The notes: generated by a model not told the origin, from the sequence alone. A stretch of 64,000 nt of DNA from Posidonia oceanica (GCA_037176725.1 JAZBRS010000049.1:35270001-35334000), one strand, 5' to 3'; counted from the first letter of the stretch, positions 32,309-42,290 are shown. Numbers and translations: made by a program.

Positions 32309-34608
32309 GCTGGTAGGTCACACACCTTGCCACATAGTCAGCAACTTCTCTCTTCATGCCAAGCTACCAAAAATTCTGCTTCAGATCCCAATACATCTTT
32401 GTAGATCCTGGGTGGACGGTGTACTTCGATCTATGAGCTTCATCCAGTAACCTCCGCCTGGCCTCCTCGTACTGGGGCACAAACAAGCGCTAATCAAACC
32501 TCAGCTCCCCATGTACGCCAAGAGAAAAGTCCGACGCTTCCCCAGCGTGCAACTTTTCAACAGTCACCTGAAAGAAGGAATCTATCTGCTGACAAGCAAC
32601 AATGAACTTCACTAGCTTGGGACGAACAGACAAGCTCGCCACATAGGTACCGCCTGCTCCCCGATGTAGTCTCTTGAGTCCACAGTCAGCCAAATCCTCC
32701 AACATGTTCCACTCCTTGAGCATCAAGCTCGCCATAACGTGCGTACGCCGACTCAGAGCATCAGCGACCACGTTGGCCTTCCCAGGGTGGTAGGACAAAC
32801 TGAAATCATAGTCCTTGAGATACTCTACCCACCTCCGCTACCGCATGTTAAGGTCCTTCTGAGTAAATATATACTTCAGACTCATGTGATCCGTGTAGAC
32901 CTCAAACTGCTCCCCATACAAGTAGTGTCGCCAAAGCTTCAACGTCAACACCACGGCAGCCATCTCAAGATCATGGGTAGGGTAGTTCTTCTCGTGGTCT
33001 TTCAATAGATGGGAGGCATAAGCCTCAACATTGCCACGCTGCATCAGAACACTACCCAACCCAACACCACTAGCATCACTATACACAGTGAAGCCACCAC
33101 TTCCAGAAGGCAAGGTCAGAATAGGAGCAGAAGTCAGACGAGCCTTCAACTCATTGAAACTTGTCTCACAACCATGGTCCCAAATGAATGGAACCCCTTG
33201 CTTGGTGAGAGCTGTCAGGGATGAAGTAATAGAAGAGAAATCCCTGATAAACCTCCTGTAGTAACCTGTCAACCCTAGGAGACTTCTAATCTCAGACACA
33301 CTCTTGGGTCTCTACCAATTGCTGACCGCTTCAACCTTGGCAGGATCAACTCTGACGCCGTCTCCAGAGATAAGGTGGCCAAGGAACATAACCTCCCTCA
33401 ACCAGAACTCACACTTGGAGAACTTGGCGTACAGCTGGTGCTGCCTTAGAACATCCAGCACCGCCCTCAGATGTTGGGCATGAGCTGCCTCATCTAAGAA
33501 GTAAACCAAGATGTCGTCTACAAAGACCACCACAAACTGGTCCAAGAAAGGCCTAAAGATCCCGTTCATCGATTCCATGAATGCAGCAGGGGCGTTGGTC
33601 AAGCCGAAAGGCATAACCACGAACTCAAAATAGCCATACCGCGTCCAGAAGGCAGTCTTCTGAATGTCTGAATCATGGATCCTCAACTGGTGATATCCTG
33701 ATCTCAGATCAATCTTCGAGAAGATAGAGGCAGACTGCAATTGGCCAAACAGGTCTTCCACACGGGGCAAGGGATACTTGTTCTTCACTGTAAGCTAATT
33801 CAACATCCGATAGTCTATACACAACCGGAGTGAACCATCCTTCTTATGGACGAACAAGACAAGCGCTCCCCACGGAGACACACTTGGTCTGATGAATCCC
33901 TTGTCCAGCAACTCCTGTAGCTGGGCCTTGAGCTCCCGCAACTCAGCTAGCGCCATCCGATAAGGATTTTTCACAACAGCACCACTGCCTAGACTCAGCT
34001 CAATAAAGAACTCCACTTCACTGTGAGGTGGCATGCCAGACAAATCATCCGGAAAACGTCGGGATATTCACACACAACAGATATGTTGTGAACACCCAAC
34101 TTCGGAGATGGGGAGGTAACTACACTAGCAAGGTACCCCACACAACCCCAAGCCAAAGACTGTAAGCCTTCACAACAGAAATCACAAGCTTAGGCTATCC
34201 TGGCGCACACCTTGCACAAAGAAGGAACCAGCCTCAGCAGCACCAAAGAAAATCCTCCTGTGAGCACAGTCGATTAAAGCAGAATATTGGCCCAACCAGT
34301 CCATGCCCAAGATAACATGATACTCATTCATGCTCATGAGGATGAGAGTGGCATCGAACTCTCGGGCCATTCAGCTCCAGATCGACAGAAGGCAGATATC
34401 TCCATGCCAAACTGTGCTCACCCAGCGGCGTTACCACCTCCAAGTGGAAAGCTAACTTGGCTGGTACATCATCCAGCTCCGCCGCAAAAGACTCGGAGAT
34501 AAAAGAGAAAGTGCTTCCTGAGTCAAACAGAACTTTGGCCATTCGGCCCGCCACAAGACAAGAACCTAAGGCCAAAGCACAACCAACAACATCCCCATTA
34601 AACAACAA
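32309..34608 (-). pseudogene. Pol of element D: protease, reverse transcriptase, RNase H, integrase zinc finger (broken)
   Basis: Protease lies at about 34608-34182 with active-site FDSGSTFSFIS and the later block YHVILGMDWLGQY. The RT spans about 34043-33312: [45 protein letters not shown] and catalytic [10 protein letters not shown]. RNase H spans about 33230-32490: [39 protein letters not shown] and ADALSRR, with all acidic residues kept. Integrase starts after about 32489 with HRSKYTVHPG...CVTYQ, where the second Cys of the pair is Tyr, and is cut at 32309. In-frame stops at about 33790, 33303, 32835 and 32485 and a frame change near 34040-34180 make this copy non-functional. Confidence 0.88.
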
Positions 34609-34636
34609 GGTTCATATTACAGGGGGAAAGAAACAA

Positions 34637-34670
34637 CAACAGCAGCAGCAACAGCAACAGCAACAATGGG
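34637..34670. repeat. CAA/CAG microsatellite between gag and protease of element D
   Basis: A run of CAACAACAGCAG-type triplets. On the minus strand it would read as TTG/CTG codons. It lies in the gag-protease linker of element D. Confidence 0.8.
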
Positions 34671-34848
34671 TCACACCACCCAAAGGAAACTACAGAGACT
34701 TACCCTCCACAACATTACCAGAGGGTCCACAGTCGGGAGCTGAAACGGTAAACATACGCCCCCGGGACGGCTGCTGTGGCACACTCCCCGCTCGCTTGGG
34801 AGGATCCGGGCACATCCTCTGCACATGTCCCGATCTCCCACAATTTTA

Positions 34849-35880
34849 TCACACCACTCCGCTTCGATTCGTCACCTGCTGTGCTTGAGGACAGTGCGCT
34901 GCAAAGTGACCCGTCTGGCCACACTGAAAATACTGGGCGCTACCCTGTCCACTCGAAGCAGCCTGACTCAGACTGGTGCTACCAACTCTTGCAAAGCTGT
35001 GCCGGGAGCTGGAGGTAGGGCCAACACCACCACCACCTCGAGCAAAACTACGCCGAGCACCAGAACCACCACCAGATCTGTCCTTCTTTCTCTTCCCTAG
35101 GCTACTCATGCTACCAGAACTCGGTGGACTAGAGACAGAAAACCGGGAACTGAAGGGCAACTTGGCCTTCCCCTTAGAGTGACCACTCACATACTGGTTA
35201 TACTCCTCTTCAAAGCGGGAAGCCATCTGGACAACCTCAGCTACCGTCACACAGCAGCAGCCCATCACCTTCACCCTAAAGCTGGGTTGAAGGCCTTCCA
35301 GAAATCTGTCCTCCCGCCTTTCCTCAGAATCAAAGGCCTGGGCGAACCTCTCCAACCGGGCAAAAGAGGCTTCATACTCAGCCACAAACATCCTATCCTA
35401 TTGCAGACTCCGGAACTCTCGGTCGAATCGGCTCCTCACATGGCTCGGGAAGTACTTCTCATAGAATGCAGCCTCGAAGTCCTTCCACTTGATGTCGACC
35501 GTTATAGAATCTGGGAACTTCAACCGTCTGGTGGCTCTCCACCACTCATCGGCATCGCCAACAAGCTGAAAGGCAGCCAACCGCACCTAGTACTCCGCTA
35601 GGCACGCCAAACTATCCAACAACTTCTCAATCCTTCGCAGCCATGTCCCGCTCTCCTCAGGAGTACCAGTACCCTTGAACGTCGGCGGGTGGAGTTTGCT
35701 CAACTGGCGAAGCCACGGATCTCCCTCAGACGCTCTACCAGGGCCACTCTTGCCAAAAGCCTGAGAGATCCCGCGCATCCAACCTCACAGCTCCGTCCGC
35801 ACGCCCTGCCAACCATTCTCCTCTCAAGAGCTAGGTTCCTCAGCAGGGGCCTTATCCTTTCGGCAACCATGGCGAGACAT
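34849..35880 (-). pseudogene. Gag of element D with zinc knuckle (broken)
   Basis: It starts at the ATG at 35880 (MSRHGCRKDKAPAEEPSS) and is soon interrupted by a TGA. The retrotransposon Gag core follows: FGKSGPGRASEGDPWLRQL, LHPPTFKGTGTPEESGTWL, VGDADEWWRATRRL, FYEKYFPSHVRSRFDREF and YEASFARLERFAQAF. The basic Ser/Gly-rich linker precedes YFQCGQTGHFAAHC, a CCHC knuckle whose first Cys is Tyr. Stops lie near 35590 and 35397. Confidence 0.85.
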
Positions 35881-36035
35881 GCTAAACAGAGAGAGAAGCA
35901 ACAAAACCTGCACCACAACCAATAAGACAAGCAACAATATATGCCAAACAACAGGTGTAGACTCAATCATGATATGCAATTTCTTATGGAGTCACTAGAC
36001 TGACCACTCCTAGGCTAGTGCAACCTAGTGAACCT

Positions 36036-36049
36036 GGACTTTGATACCA
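36036..36049 (-). other. Primer-binding site of element D (initiator tRNA-Met type)
   Basis: The minus strand reads TGGTATCAAAGTCC, four bases after the LTR end. This resembles the TGGTATCAGAGC site used by most plant LTR elements, with a few changes. Confidence 0.75.
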
Positions 36050-37509
36050 AACCTGTAACGACCCAAGTCGCTACCAGCAAAACCTACAGCCCAACAAATT
36101 TAAAATTTAATTAAATACAACATTTGCAATAAAACACTGGGCTAACAACAATATCAATGCCAAGAATCTGCAGTGGACAGCTACGTGACTCCCACTATAT
36201 GCACTATACTCCAAACCAGCTAATCATCTGCACCTGAAAACCAAACAAGCACACGTGAGTGACCTAGAAATCGTCACCTACCACACACCTCGCAAAACCA
36301 CGCAAGAAACCGGCAGAAAACCTCAAAGACGGCACAACCGGTAAAACCCCAAAATCTGGATCACAACAAGCAATATAATCAATAAAACATCCTTCCCAAA
36401 GCCCACAAGCTAAAACCGGGGAAGACAGGTGTTTCCAGAAATATAAATCATAAGGCCACGGCCCACCGGTCCAAAACCTTAAAACCACGCAAAACCCTCC
36501 AACCCCTCAGGCTAGGAAAATACTCAGTCCACTGGCCAAGACAAGGCGGAAATACCTTCCAAAACTAAAACTCAATCAATATAATGGCCCACCGGCCCAA
36601 AACTCAAACCAAAGCCACACGCCACAACTAGGCGGGAAAACATCAGGCCTAATACGGTCCAAAACACCAACCACAAACTCACGCTATACACAGGCGAGAA
36701 GCAACTGGCCCAATATGGCCCAAATAACCACAAAACTCACAAAGCCCGAACTCAGGCAAAGCGCAAAGCCTAATACAGCCAGCAACAAACAAAACACAGC
36801 CCCACGGGCGCAAAACCACAACTTATCGTATTCCCTGGCGCCAAGCAACCGATCTGGCCTCAAGCAGTAGCCAAGGACTCACCCCTGCAGCTCACTGCAC
36901 TGCCACGAATACCCGCCCTGTGGAGGAGCGTGTCCGTCTCGGCATCTCGTCACTAGAGACGCCTCAAAAGCGATCCCCCATTAGGGAAAGCTACTCACCC
37001 CAACTAGGCAAGCTATCCTCACTTAGGACAAACCACAGGGCACGCCTAATATACGGCGACCTCAACTCAGTGCTCTGAACCACTAAAGGCTCCAACCCCT
37101 AGGCTCAGCCAGCACCAGTGCCCCGAACCATTAGAGACTCCAACCCCTAGGCTCAGCCGGCACCAAAGCAAGGTGAGTCCCGGTGCCTGTAACAACTAGG
37201 GTATCACGCCCAGCTACGTAGGAGTATCATACCTCCCGAGTCCGCTGCTACGATACCGCTAGGTACGGCCAGCACCCCGACCCCCAAACCTCAACCCAGG
37301 TGAAGTGTGCGACACATCAGGAACGTTGTCGCATCCCCGGGTCCAGCCAACACAACTTCCAGGTTTTCGGCCACGGAAAACCTCGGTAAAATCATTTGCA
37401 AACCATTCATATTTTCCTTAGAAATCTCTTTGAAAACATTTATCAAATATCATGAGCTAAAGCACAAAAAGTCCTAAAACCAGCCGAGGAAACCACATTG
37501 GAAAACAAG

Positions 37510-37830
37510 CTTGGGAGAGCATCCCAGACCAAAATCGACAGACCGATACTCCAACCGGTAGACCGAAAATCCCTGTTTCGATGGAACCAAATCCACCAGT
37601 CCGCACAGTGATCGGCAAACCGATATCATATCAGTCGTACCGAAAATCCCTGCTTCGGTGGAACTAAATCCACCGGCCGACCGATCAAACCCTGAAAATG
37701 GCAGACCGATCAATATCGGTCGACCGAAATTAGGTTCTAGTATAAATCTGACGAAAAAGGTGACACCGATATCACACCGGTATACCAATTTCCCCCAGAA
37801 ATCGGTAGATCGACCAAAAAGGTCGTGCTG
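37510..37830. repeat. Field of short palindromic words in LTR of element D
   Basis: Repeated phrases ACCGAAAATCCCTG(T/C)TTCG and (C/G)ACCGAT, with palindromes CGGTCGACCG (about 37719) and ACCGGT, plus two diverged copies of an about 100-bp unit (CCGAAAATCCC, TGGAAC, AAATCCACC). Confidence 0.6.
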
Positions 37831-38639
37831 AACCAGGACAGGGCAGCCAACTTATAAAACCGACTTAAAACCCAAAACACTCGAATCAAACTCTAAAACT
37901 AGCGTGCCATATACCGGAATCTCCGGAATAAAATAAAGAATGCAACCATATACTCAATATGGCATTCCGAGGTACGCAACACAAGAAAACATCGGAAATC
38001 CAATATTCAAGCCATTCCTATAAAAACCCCGAAACAATATCAAATCCGTGTCAAACCAGGCGCACAACACATGCAAACGAGCGTCTCAGCTCGAGCAATA
38101 CAAATATATCACAATTGCCTCAATCTGAGGCCCAAAACACCGAAATCCACCGAAAAACCACAATTCAAGCATTTAAGTCATTCGAGCCATAAATTCGGCC
38201 AAAAACCACAATAAATCTCTAAAAATTACCAAACCTCTACCATAACATATAAACATGGCAAGACACACAATAAAATCATATTCAAGCCATTTGAGAGCAT
38301 TCACCCTTATCAAACGGTGAAAAACCACATTCAAGCTATAAACCTACTAAAGCCAATTAAATTCGCCTAAATGCATATAAATCCTTAAAAATCGCCAAAC
38401 TCAAATATAACATGCAAATCATGGCAAGGGACACATGCAAGGCAAATTCTACATATTTAAGGCTCCTAAGGCGAGGCGTGTACCTTAAGAAAGAGGGACA
38501 ACCTCCGTCCACCGGCGATCCACGCGCACACCGAGCTCCACACGCCGCACACGGGCATGCCGCTCCACTAGGACGACGACCGGAGCTCGCTTGCCGCACC
38601 ACCGCCGACCACCACCCACAGTCGCCAACCACCAGCGAA

Positions 38640-38943
38640 AAAAGAAGAAAAGGAGGGAGAGGACGGGAGAGGGAGGAAGGGGAAAAGGAGAAGGGAGGGA
38701 GAGGAAGGAGGGGGAGAGATCGGTGGGGAGAGAGGGAGGAGGAGGAGAGGCTACGCCGGCTAGGGCACCGCGTGTGGGGGAGGAGGAGGAAGAGCGGCAC
38801 GAGGGTGAGGGGGAGAGAGGGACGCGCGTGAGAAGGAGGGGGTAGGACACGCATGGGGGGGGGAAGGGGAGAGGGGGTGGGGGAAGGAAGGAGGGGGAGG
38901 GCACGTGTGGAGGGGGTGGGGAGGAAGGAGAGAGAGAGGGAAG

Positions 38944-38980
<37 letters not shown>

Positions 38981-39003
38981 AGGGAGAGAAAGAGAGAGAG
39001 AAA
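38640..39003. repeat. Purine-rich (GA)n / GGGAGA tract
   Basis: Nearly pure A/G on the plus strand, including a perfect (GA)n run at 38950-38978. The long ORFs in several frames here are low-complexity artefacts. Confidence 0.9.
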
Positions 39004-39204
39004 CACAGGGACCATATCACAATCTATCCCACCAACCACCACAAGTGGAAGTCCACCACAACAATATAGGTAGAGACCCACACAAACCACAGATGGAGCC
39101 CACAACAACTCAAATGGGGCCCACGAGGCCAATAACACCCGACCAAAGCCAATGAATTCATTAAACAAGCATAATTACAAGGAAATGAATTCCCGGGTGT
39201 TACA

Positions 39205-39821
39205 CTTGAGGTGGCCGGAGGTGAGTGAATTCAGGGGTGTGTGGGCTGTGGTTAGCTCTGGGAATCCTCTCTGGAAATGGGTTGCCTCCTCCCTCAATGG
39301 AGAAGAAAAATCCTTTTTGTATGGTTGCATGGGTTGAAACGTAAGAAGTGGAAACGATGGGACGTAGGACTTAGCTGGAAATGTGTTTAGGACAGAGAGC
39401 ATAAAGGCATTTGTATTTGGGAGTCGATTGGAATTCCAAAATCAACCTCTGTCAGTCCCGATGCGTTGGACGCCTACCTGAGCTGTGTCTTACGTAAGAT
39501 GCTGTCTCAGGTAGCGTCCTACACCCCAAAGAGCTGGACGGTGTTAGACGCTAGCATTCCTGCGTCTTACATAAGACGTGGGCACATCCAGCGTTCAACG
39601 ATCCAGAGAGTATTTTTGGATATTTTGGGTGTTTTTGGTTGGATTTTTGGTTGGGCTTGGACTTGGACTTGGGCTTAGGCTTGGTTTAGGACAAGGTTTG
39701 GGTTTAGGCTTAGTTTGGGATTGGTTTCGGGATTGGTGAATAGGTAAGGGGCCACCATGACCGAGCACATCCTTGGAAGAAAAAACCGCCGACGAATGAC
39801 TACAAAATCGGGGTGTCTACA
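39205..39821 (-). mobile_element. Element E: first 617 bp of a C-family-related LTR, reverse orientation, cut by element D
   Basis: The minus strand opens TGTAGACACCCCGATTTTG at 39821, similar to the C-family start TGTAGATACCCTGTTTTGG. It carries hairpin cluster VI at a place comparable to cluster V-a. Sequence continuity ends at 39205 where the LTR of element D starts, so D inserted into this LTR. The rest of E should lie left of the window. Confidence 0.65.
39465..39599. repeat. Hairpin cluster VI in LTR of element E
   Basis: A large imperfect inverted repeat pairs 39465-39482 (GTTGGACGCCTACCTGAG) with 39506-39522 (CTCAGGTAGCGTCCTAC) and encloses the palindrome CTTACGTAAG. Next come GTTAGACGC...GCGTCTTAC (39543-39570) and a final GCGTTCAAC (39591-39599). 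Confidence 0.82.
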
Positions 39822-39983
39822 ATACCCATTCGAGTCAGCTCCACCACTCGACAAGAACCCATCGTTCTGGAGGCTCCTGGAGTCGTTGCCGATCTGGGAA
39901 GAGGTGGAGTCGAGGGTGAGGAAGGAGGTGTCGCTGCCGCTTGTGCTGTTGCTACCGGTGATGGGGACACTGTGGTCTTCCAT
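39822..39983 (-). pseudogene. Possible first exon of an unknown Ser/Thr-rich protein, interrupted by element E
   Basis: The minus-strand frame starting at the ATG at 39983 reads MEDHSVPITGSNSTSGSDTS and stays open, Ser/Asn/Asp-rich, into the LTR of element E at 39821. Overlapping frames are open too (plus strand 39757-40005, minus 39800-40021), so the frame is not certain. I do not recognise the product. If real, the retrotransposon stack disrupts this gene. Confidence 0.25.
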
Positions 39984-40532
39984 TGGTTTGGGGGGGAAGA
40001 GCTAAGGAGGGTCGATGCCATTGGTGGATGTGTTCTTGCAGGCCAGTGTCGACATGGTCGACATCAATATCTTCGTGGCCTTTTAGCCTATCCCGAGGAA
40101 CTTGACAATTGCCCTCGACTTGGCAAGGACGCAGTGGAGCTCCAGGACGGAGTTGACAGAGAGACGAGAGATGAGAGAAAGAAAAGATAGTGAGATTGAT
40201 AAGAGAGACGAGAGATGAGTGAAAGAAAAGCCAGTGGCAATAACATAAATAGTAATGGCATTTTAATGTAAAATTTAAAAAACAATAAGAATATCATAGT
40301 CATTACTTAATTATTTCTCCAGCTTCTATCAGAAACTCCCTCCAACTAGATTTTATAAAAGCTATCAAATACACATAAAATCCCTTATCCAGAAGTTGTG
40401 GCCTTTGTAAGGAGTGAGATGAAGAAGTCGATATTTCTTCTCAACAAATATACTACCTTGTATCCTTAAAAAAAATAAAAAGATTTCACGCACCTTGAAT
40501 TTCAATGCCGTTCCATGATCTCAGATTCCAAG
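39822..40532. other. Non-element DNA between element E and the hAT transposon
   Basis: The GC content changes sharply at 39822. The first 170 bp look coding-like (see the next entry). From 40190 the sequence is AT-rich with no gene seen. This may be the original host DNA outside the nested stack. Confidence 0.45.
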
Positions 40533-40696
40533 TAGACATGGAAATCCGGACAAGACGAGCCGTGTTGGCCCAAACTGGCCTGGATATTTTTAAAAAAAAA
40601 TAAATAAATAAATAATTGTGTAACGGTTGGAATTTCCCAGCCGTTGCTCAGTCAACGTTGATGTTGCAAATGCAACGTTAACAATAACATTGCATT

Positions 40697-41040
40697 TTGC
40701 AACATTCAACTTTTTTCTTCTTCTTCTTCTATAAGTACTTCTCCATACTTCTTATTTTCTTCACACAACTCACTCTTCTCTTTATTCTCTACTCTATTAA
40801 GTATACAACACTCTCATTCTCTCAATTCTCCCATTCTCTCCAACTTTCTCAAATTCACAAGACTCAAGTGAAGAATTCAAGTTTGGCTCCGAACTCCATC
40901 GCAGTGTCTGCTACTTTGCTCCGGCCTCCAATAATATTTTTTTTTTACTTCTAATCCCTCCAATTTCTCTACTCCTAATCCTTTCATTTTTGGATTTTTT
41001 GTTTTTTAGGTTAAGGATTTTTTTTATATCAGATTTTTTC
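40697..41040. other. 5' untranslated/N-terminal part of hAT transposon 1
   Basis: TTC/CTT-rich DNA followed by the T-rich run near 40938. A short coding-like phrase near 40870-40930 could be the start of the transposase. Nothing firm. Confidence 0.3.
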
Positions 41041-41331
41041 CATATATTATAATGGAATATATAGGAAGTCATGATTATATCCTAACCCAGAAGTCAAACT
41101 AGCATCAAAATACCCAAACACAATCCACAACCACAAAGAAACCTAGGAAATAAAGTTCATAGGTTTGGGAACATATAATCTTAGATCCTATTGTAGATAT
41201 CCCGTTTTGGCACTCCCATTGCACTTTTAAATACTATCACCCCATATCATGCTCCACTCATCTTTATAAGCTTTTTGCTCAACTCAAGTACTCTCCAAGA
41301 GCCCATATGCCAGTCTGGATCGTTAGACGCT

Positions 41332-41379
41332 GTGTTTCATAACGTCTAACGTTAGACGCTGTGTTTCATAGCGTCTAAC
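41332..41379. repeat. Hairpin cluster VII-a in solo LTR
   Basis: Two abutting inverted repeats: GTTAGACGCT, 9 nt, AACGTCTAAC; then GTTAGACGCT, 9 nt, AGCGTCTAAC (perfect 10-bp arms). The site CTAACGGTT at the right edge resembles an MSA/MYB element. Confidence 0.9.
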
Positions 41380-41542
41380 GGTTCCAGCTCAGTTTATTTC
41401 CAAATCTGTCTATTTTTCTTTTTGAACCCAAACCATCTGTCAAAGTTAAACGGGTCCATGTTGGTATAATCACGTCATTAATTGATTGACACTTGTCCCC
41501 TTGATTGAGAGGTCAAATTTGACAAGTTTGCAAGCTGGGTGT

Positions 41543-41600
41543 GTTGAATGCTGGATATCCCAGCGTCCAACGTAGAACGTTGTGAATCACAACGTTCTAT
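41543..41600. repeat. Hairpin cluster VII-b in solo LTR
   Basis: GTTGAATGCTGG with CCAGCGTCCAAC, then TAGAACGTTGTG with CACAACGTTCTA (perfect 12-bp arms, 3-nt loop). Confidence 0.9.
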
Positions 41601-41677
41601 AACCTGGTTTTGTGTTCCACAACTTTCTTTATTTGGCTAAATTCGAAATCCATTTTCTTACCTCCTCTAGATGCCCG

Positions 41678-41689
41678 TTGACCAGTCAA
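41678..41689. promoter_or_regulatory. Palindromic W-box-like site in solo LTR
   Basis: TTGACCAGTCAA, followed by AGCTTTGAC. It holds the same position as TTGACCGGTCAA in the LTR of element C. Confidence 0.4.
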
Positions 41690-41774
41690 AGCTTTGACTA
41701 GGATTAATGATTATTAATCAATCATTATTAGGGGAATATTCCTTGATCTTGGCAACTGTACCTCGGGGGGGGTC

Positions 41775-41831
41775 GTTGGACGCTGAGATTCTAGTGTTCA
41801 ATGTTGAACGCTGTGATTTCCAGCATTCAAT
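41775..41831. repeat. Hairpin cluster VII-c in solo LTR, upstream of TATA
   Basis: GTTGGACGCT...AGTGTTCAAT and GTTGAACGCT...AGCATTCAAT, abutting. It corresponds in position to cluster V-b, yet the arms differ (TATA-type there, TGGA/TGAA-type here). Confidence 0.87.
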
Positions 41832-41884
41832 ACTTCTGAATTGGAAATTTTACTAACCTGACCATTTAGTCCATATCTATTCCT

Positions 41885-41908
41885 CCCCTACTTCTATAAA
41901 AGTAGGGG
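41885..41908 (+). promoter_or_regulatory. TATA box in loop of a perfect 9-bp inverted repeat, solo LTR
   Basis: CCCCTACTT (41885-41893), loop CTATAA, AAGTAGGGG (41900-41908). The arms are perfectly complementary and the TATA box (CTATAAAAG) spans the loop. Confidence 0.7.
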
Positions 41909-42194
41909 TACCCCCAGCCTTGAAGAGGGGACGGATTGGAGAAGAGAAGTTGAAAGGGACACAATTTGGAATTTTAGACTTTATTTTTTAGAGTTAGAAT
42001 GAAAGGAGAGAGCAAAAGAGGTTGAGCCAGTTGCCGTCTCTGACCACGTTACACCGACATTTTGCATTTCTTTCTTGCATTCCATGCATAAATAAAAGGG
42101 AATTTTCTTTTAATAATTTTCATATTGCATTTCTATTGCATGTTGTAGCTAGGCATTTATACATAGTTGTAACTGGAAGGATAAAACCCCTCGG

Positions 42195-42290
42195 GTAAGT
42201 ATTTTTCTTTTTATTTCATGTCACTTTCTGTTTTATTGAATCACTTACTACACTATATTTAATCCGCATTTTTAATATTTGTTTTGCAAG
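42195..42290 (+). other. Possible leader intron within solo LTR
   Basis: Strong donor GTAAGTATT at 42195 and acceptor TTTTGCAAG ending at 42290 enclose 96 bp of T-rich sequence. The matching positions in the LTR of element C are donor- and acceptor-like too. Confidence 0.4.

Larger units (their letters stand above)
32309..39204 (-). mobile_element. Element D: 5' part of a Del/Tekay-like Ty3/Gypsy element, reverse orientation
   Basis: On the minus strand: a 3.15-kb LTR (39204 to 36054, TGTAACACCCGGG to GGGTCGTTACA), a tRNA-Met-type primer site, gag with a zinc knuckle, protease, reverse transcriptase, RNase H and the start of integrase. Everything after the integrase zinc finger is cut off by element C at 32309. 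The long LTR with TGTAACACCC ends and the RT type fit the Del/Tekay group of chromoviruses; the chromodomain that would confirm this is not in view. Confidence 0.82.
36054..39204 (-). repeat. 5' LTR of element D (3151 bp, reverse orientation)
   Basis: On the minus strand it runs from TGTAACACCCGGGAATTC at 39204 to GGGTCGTTACA at 36054. It includes a long (GA)n/(CT)n-rich tract (38640-39003), a field of CCGAT/ACCGGT/CGGTCGACCG words (37510-37830), and a 3' part rich in short direct repeats (36500-36800). No gene seen. The other LTR should lie left of the window. Confidence 0.82.

Noticed and set aside
38357..39168. ORFs of up to 227 codons on both strands
   Set aside because: Low-complexity (GA)n/(CT)n tract in the LTR of element D.
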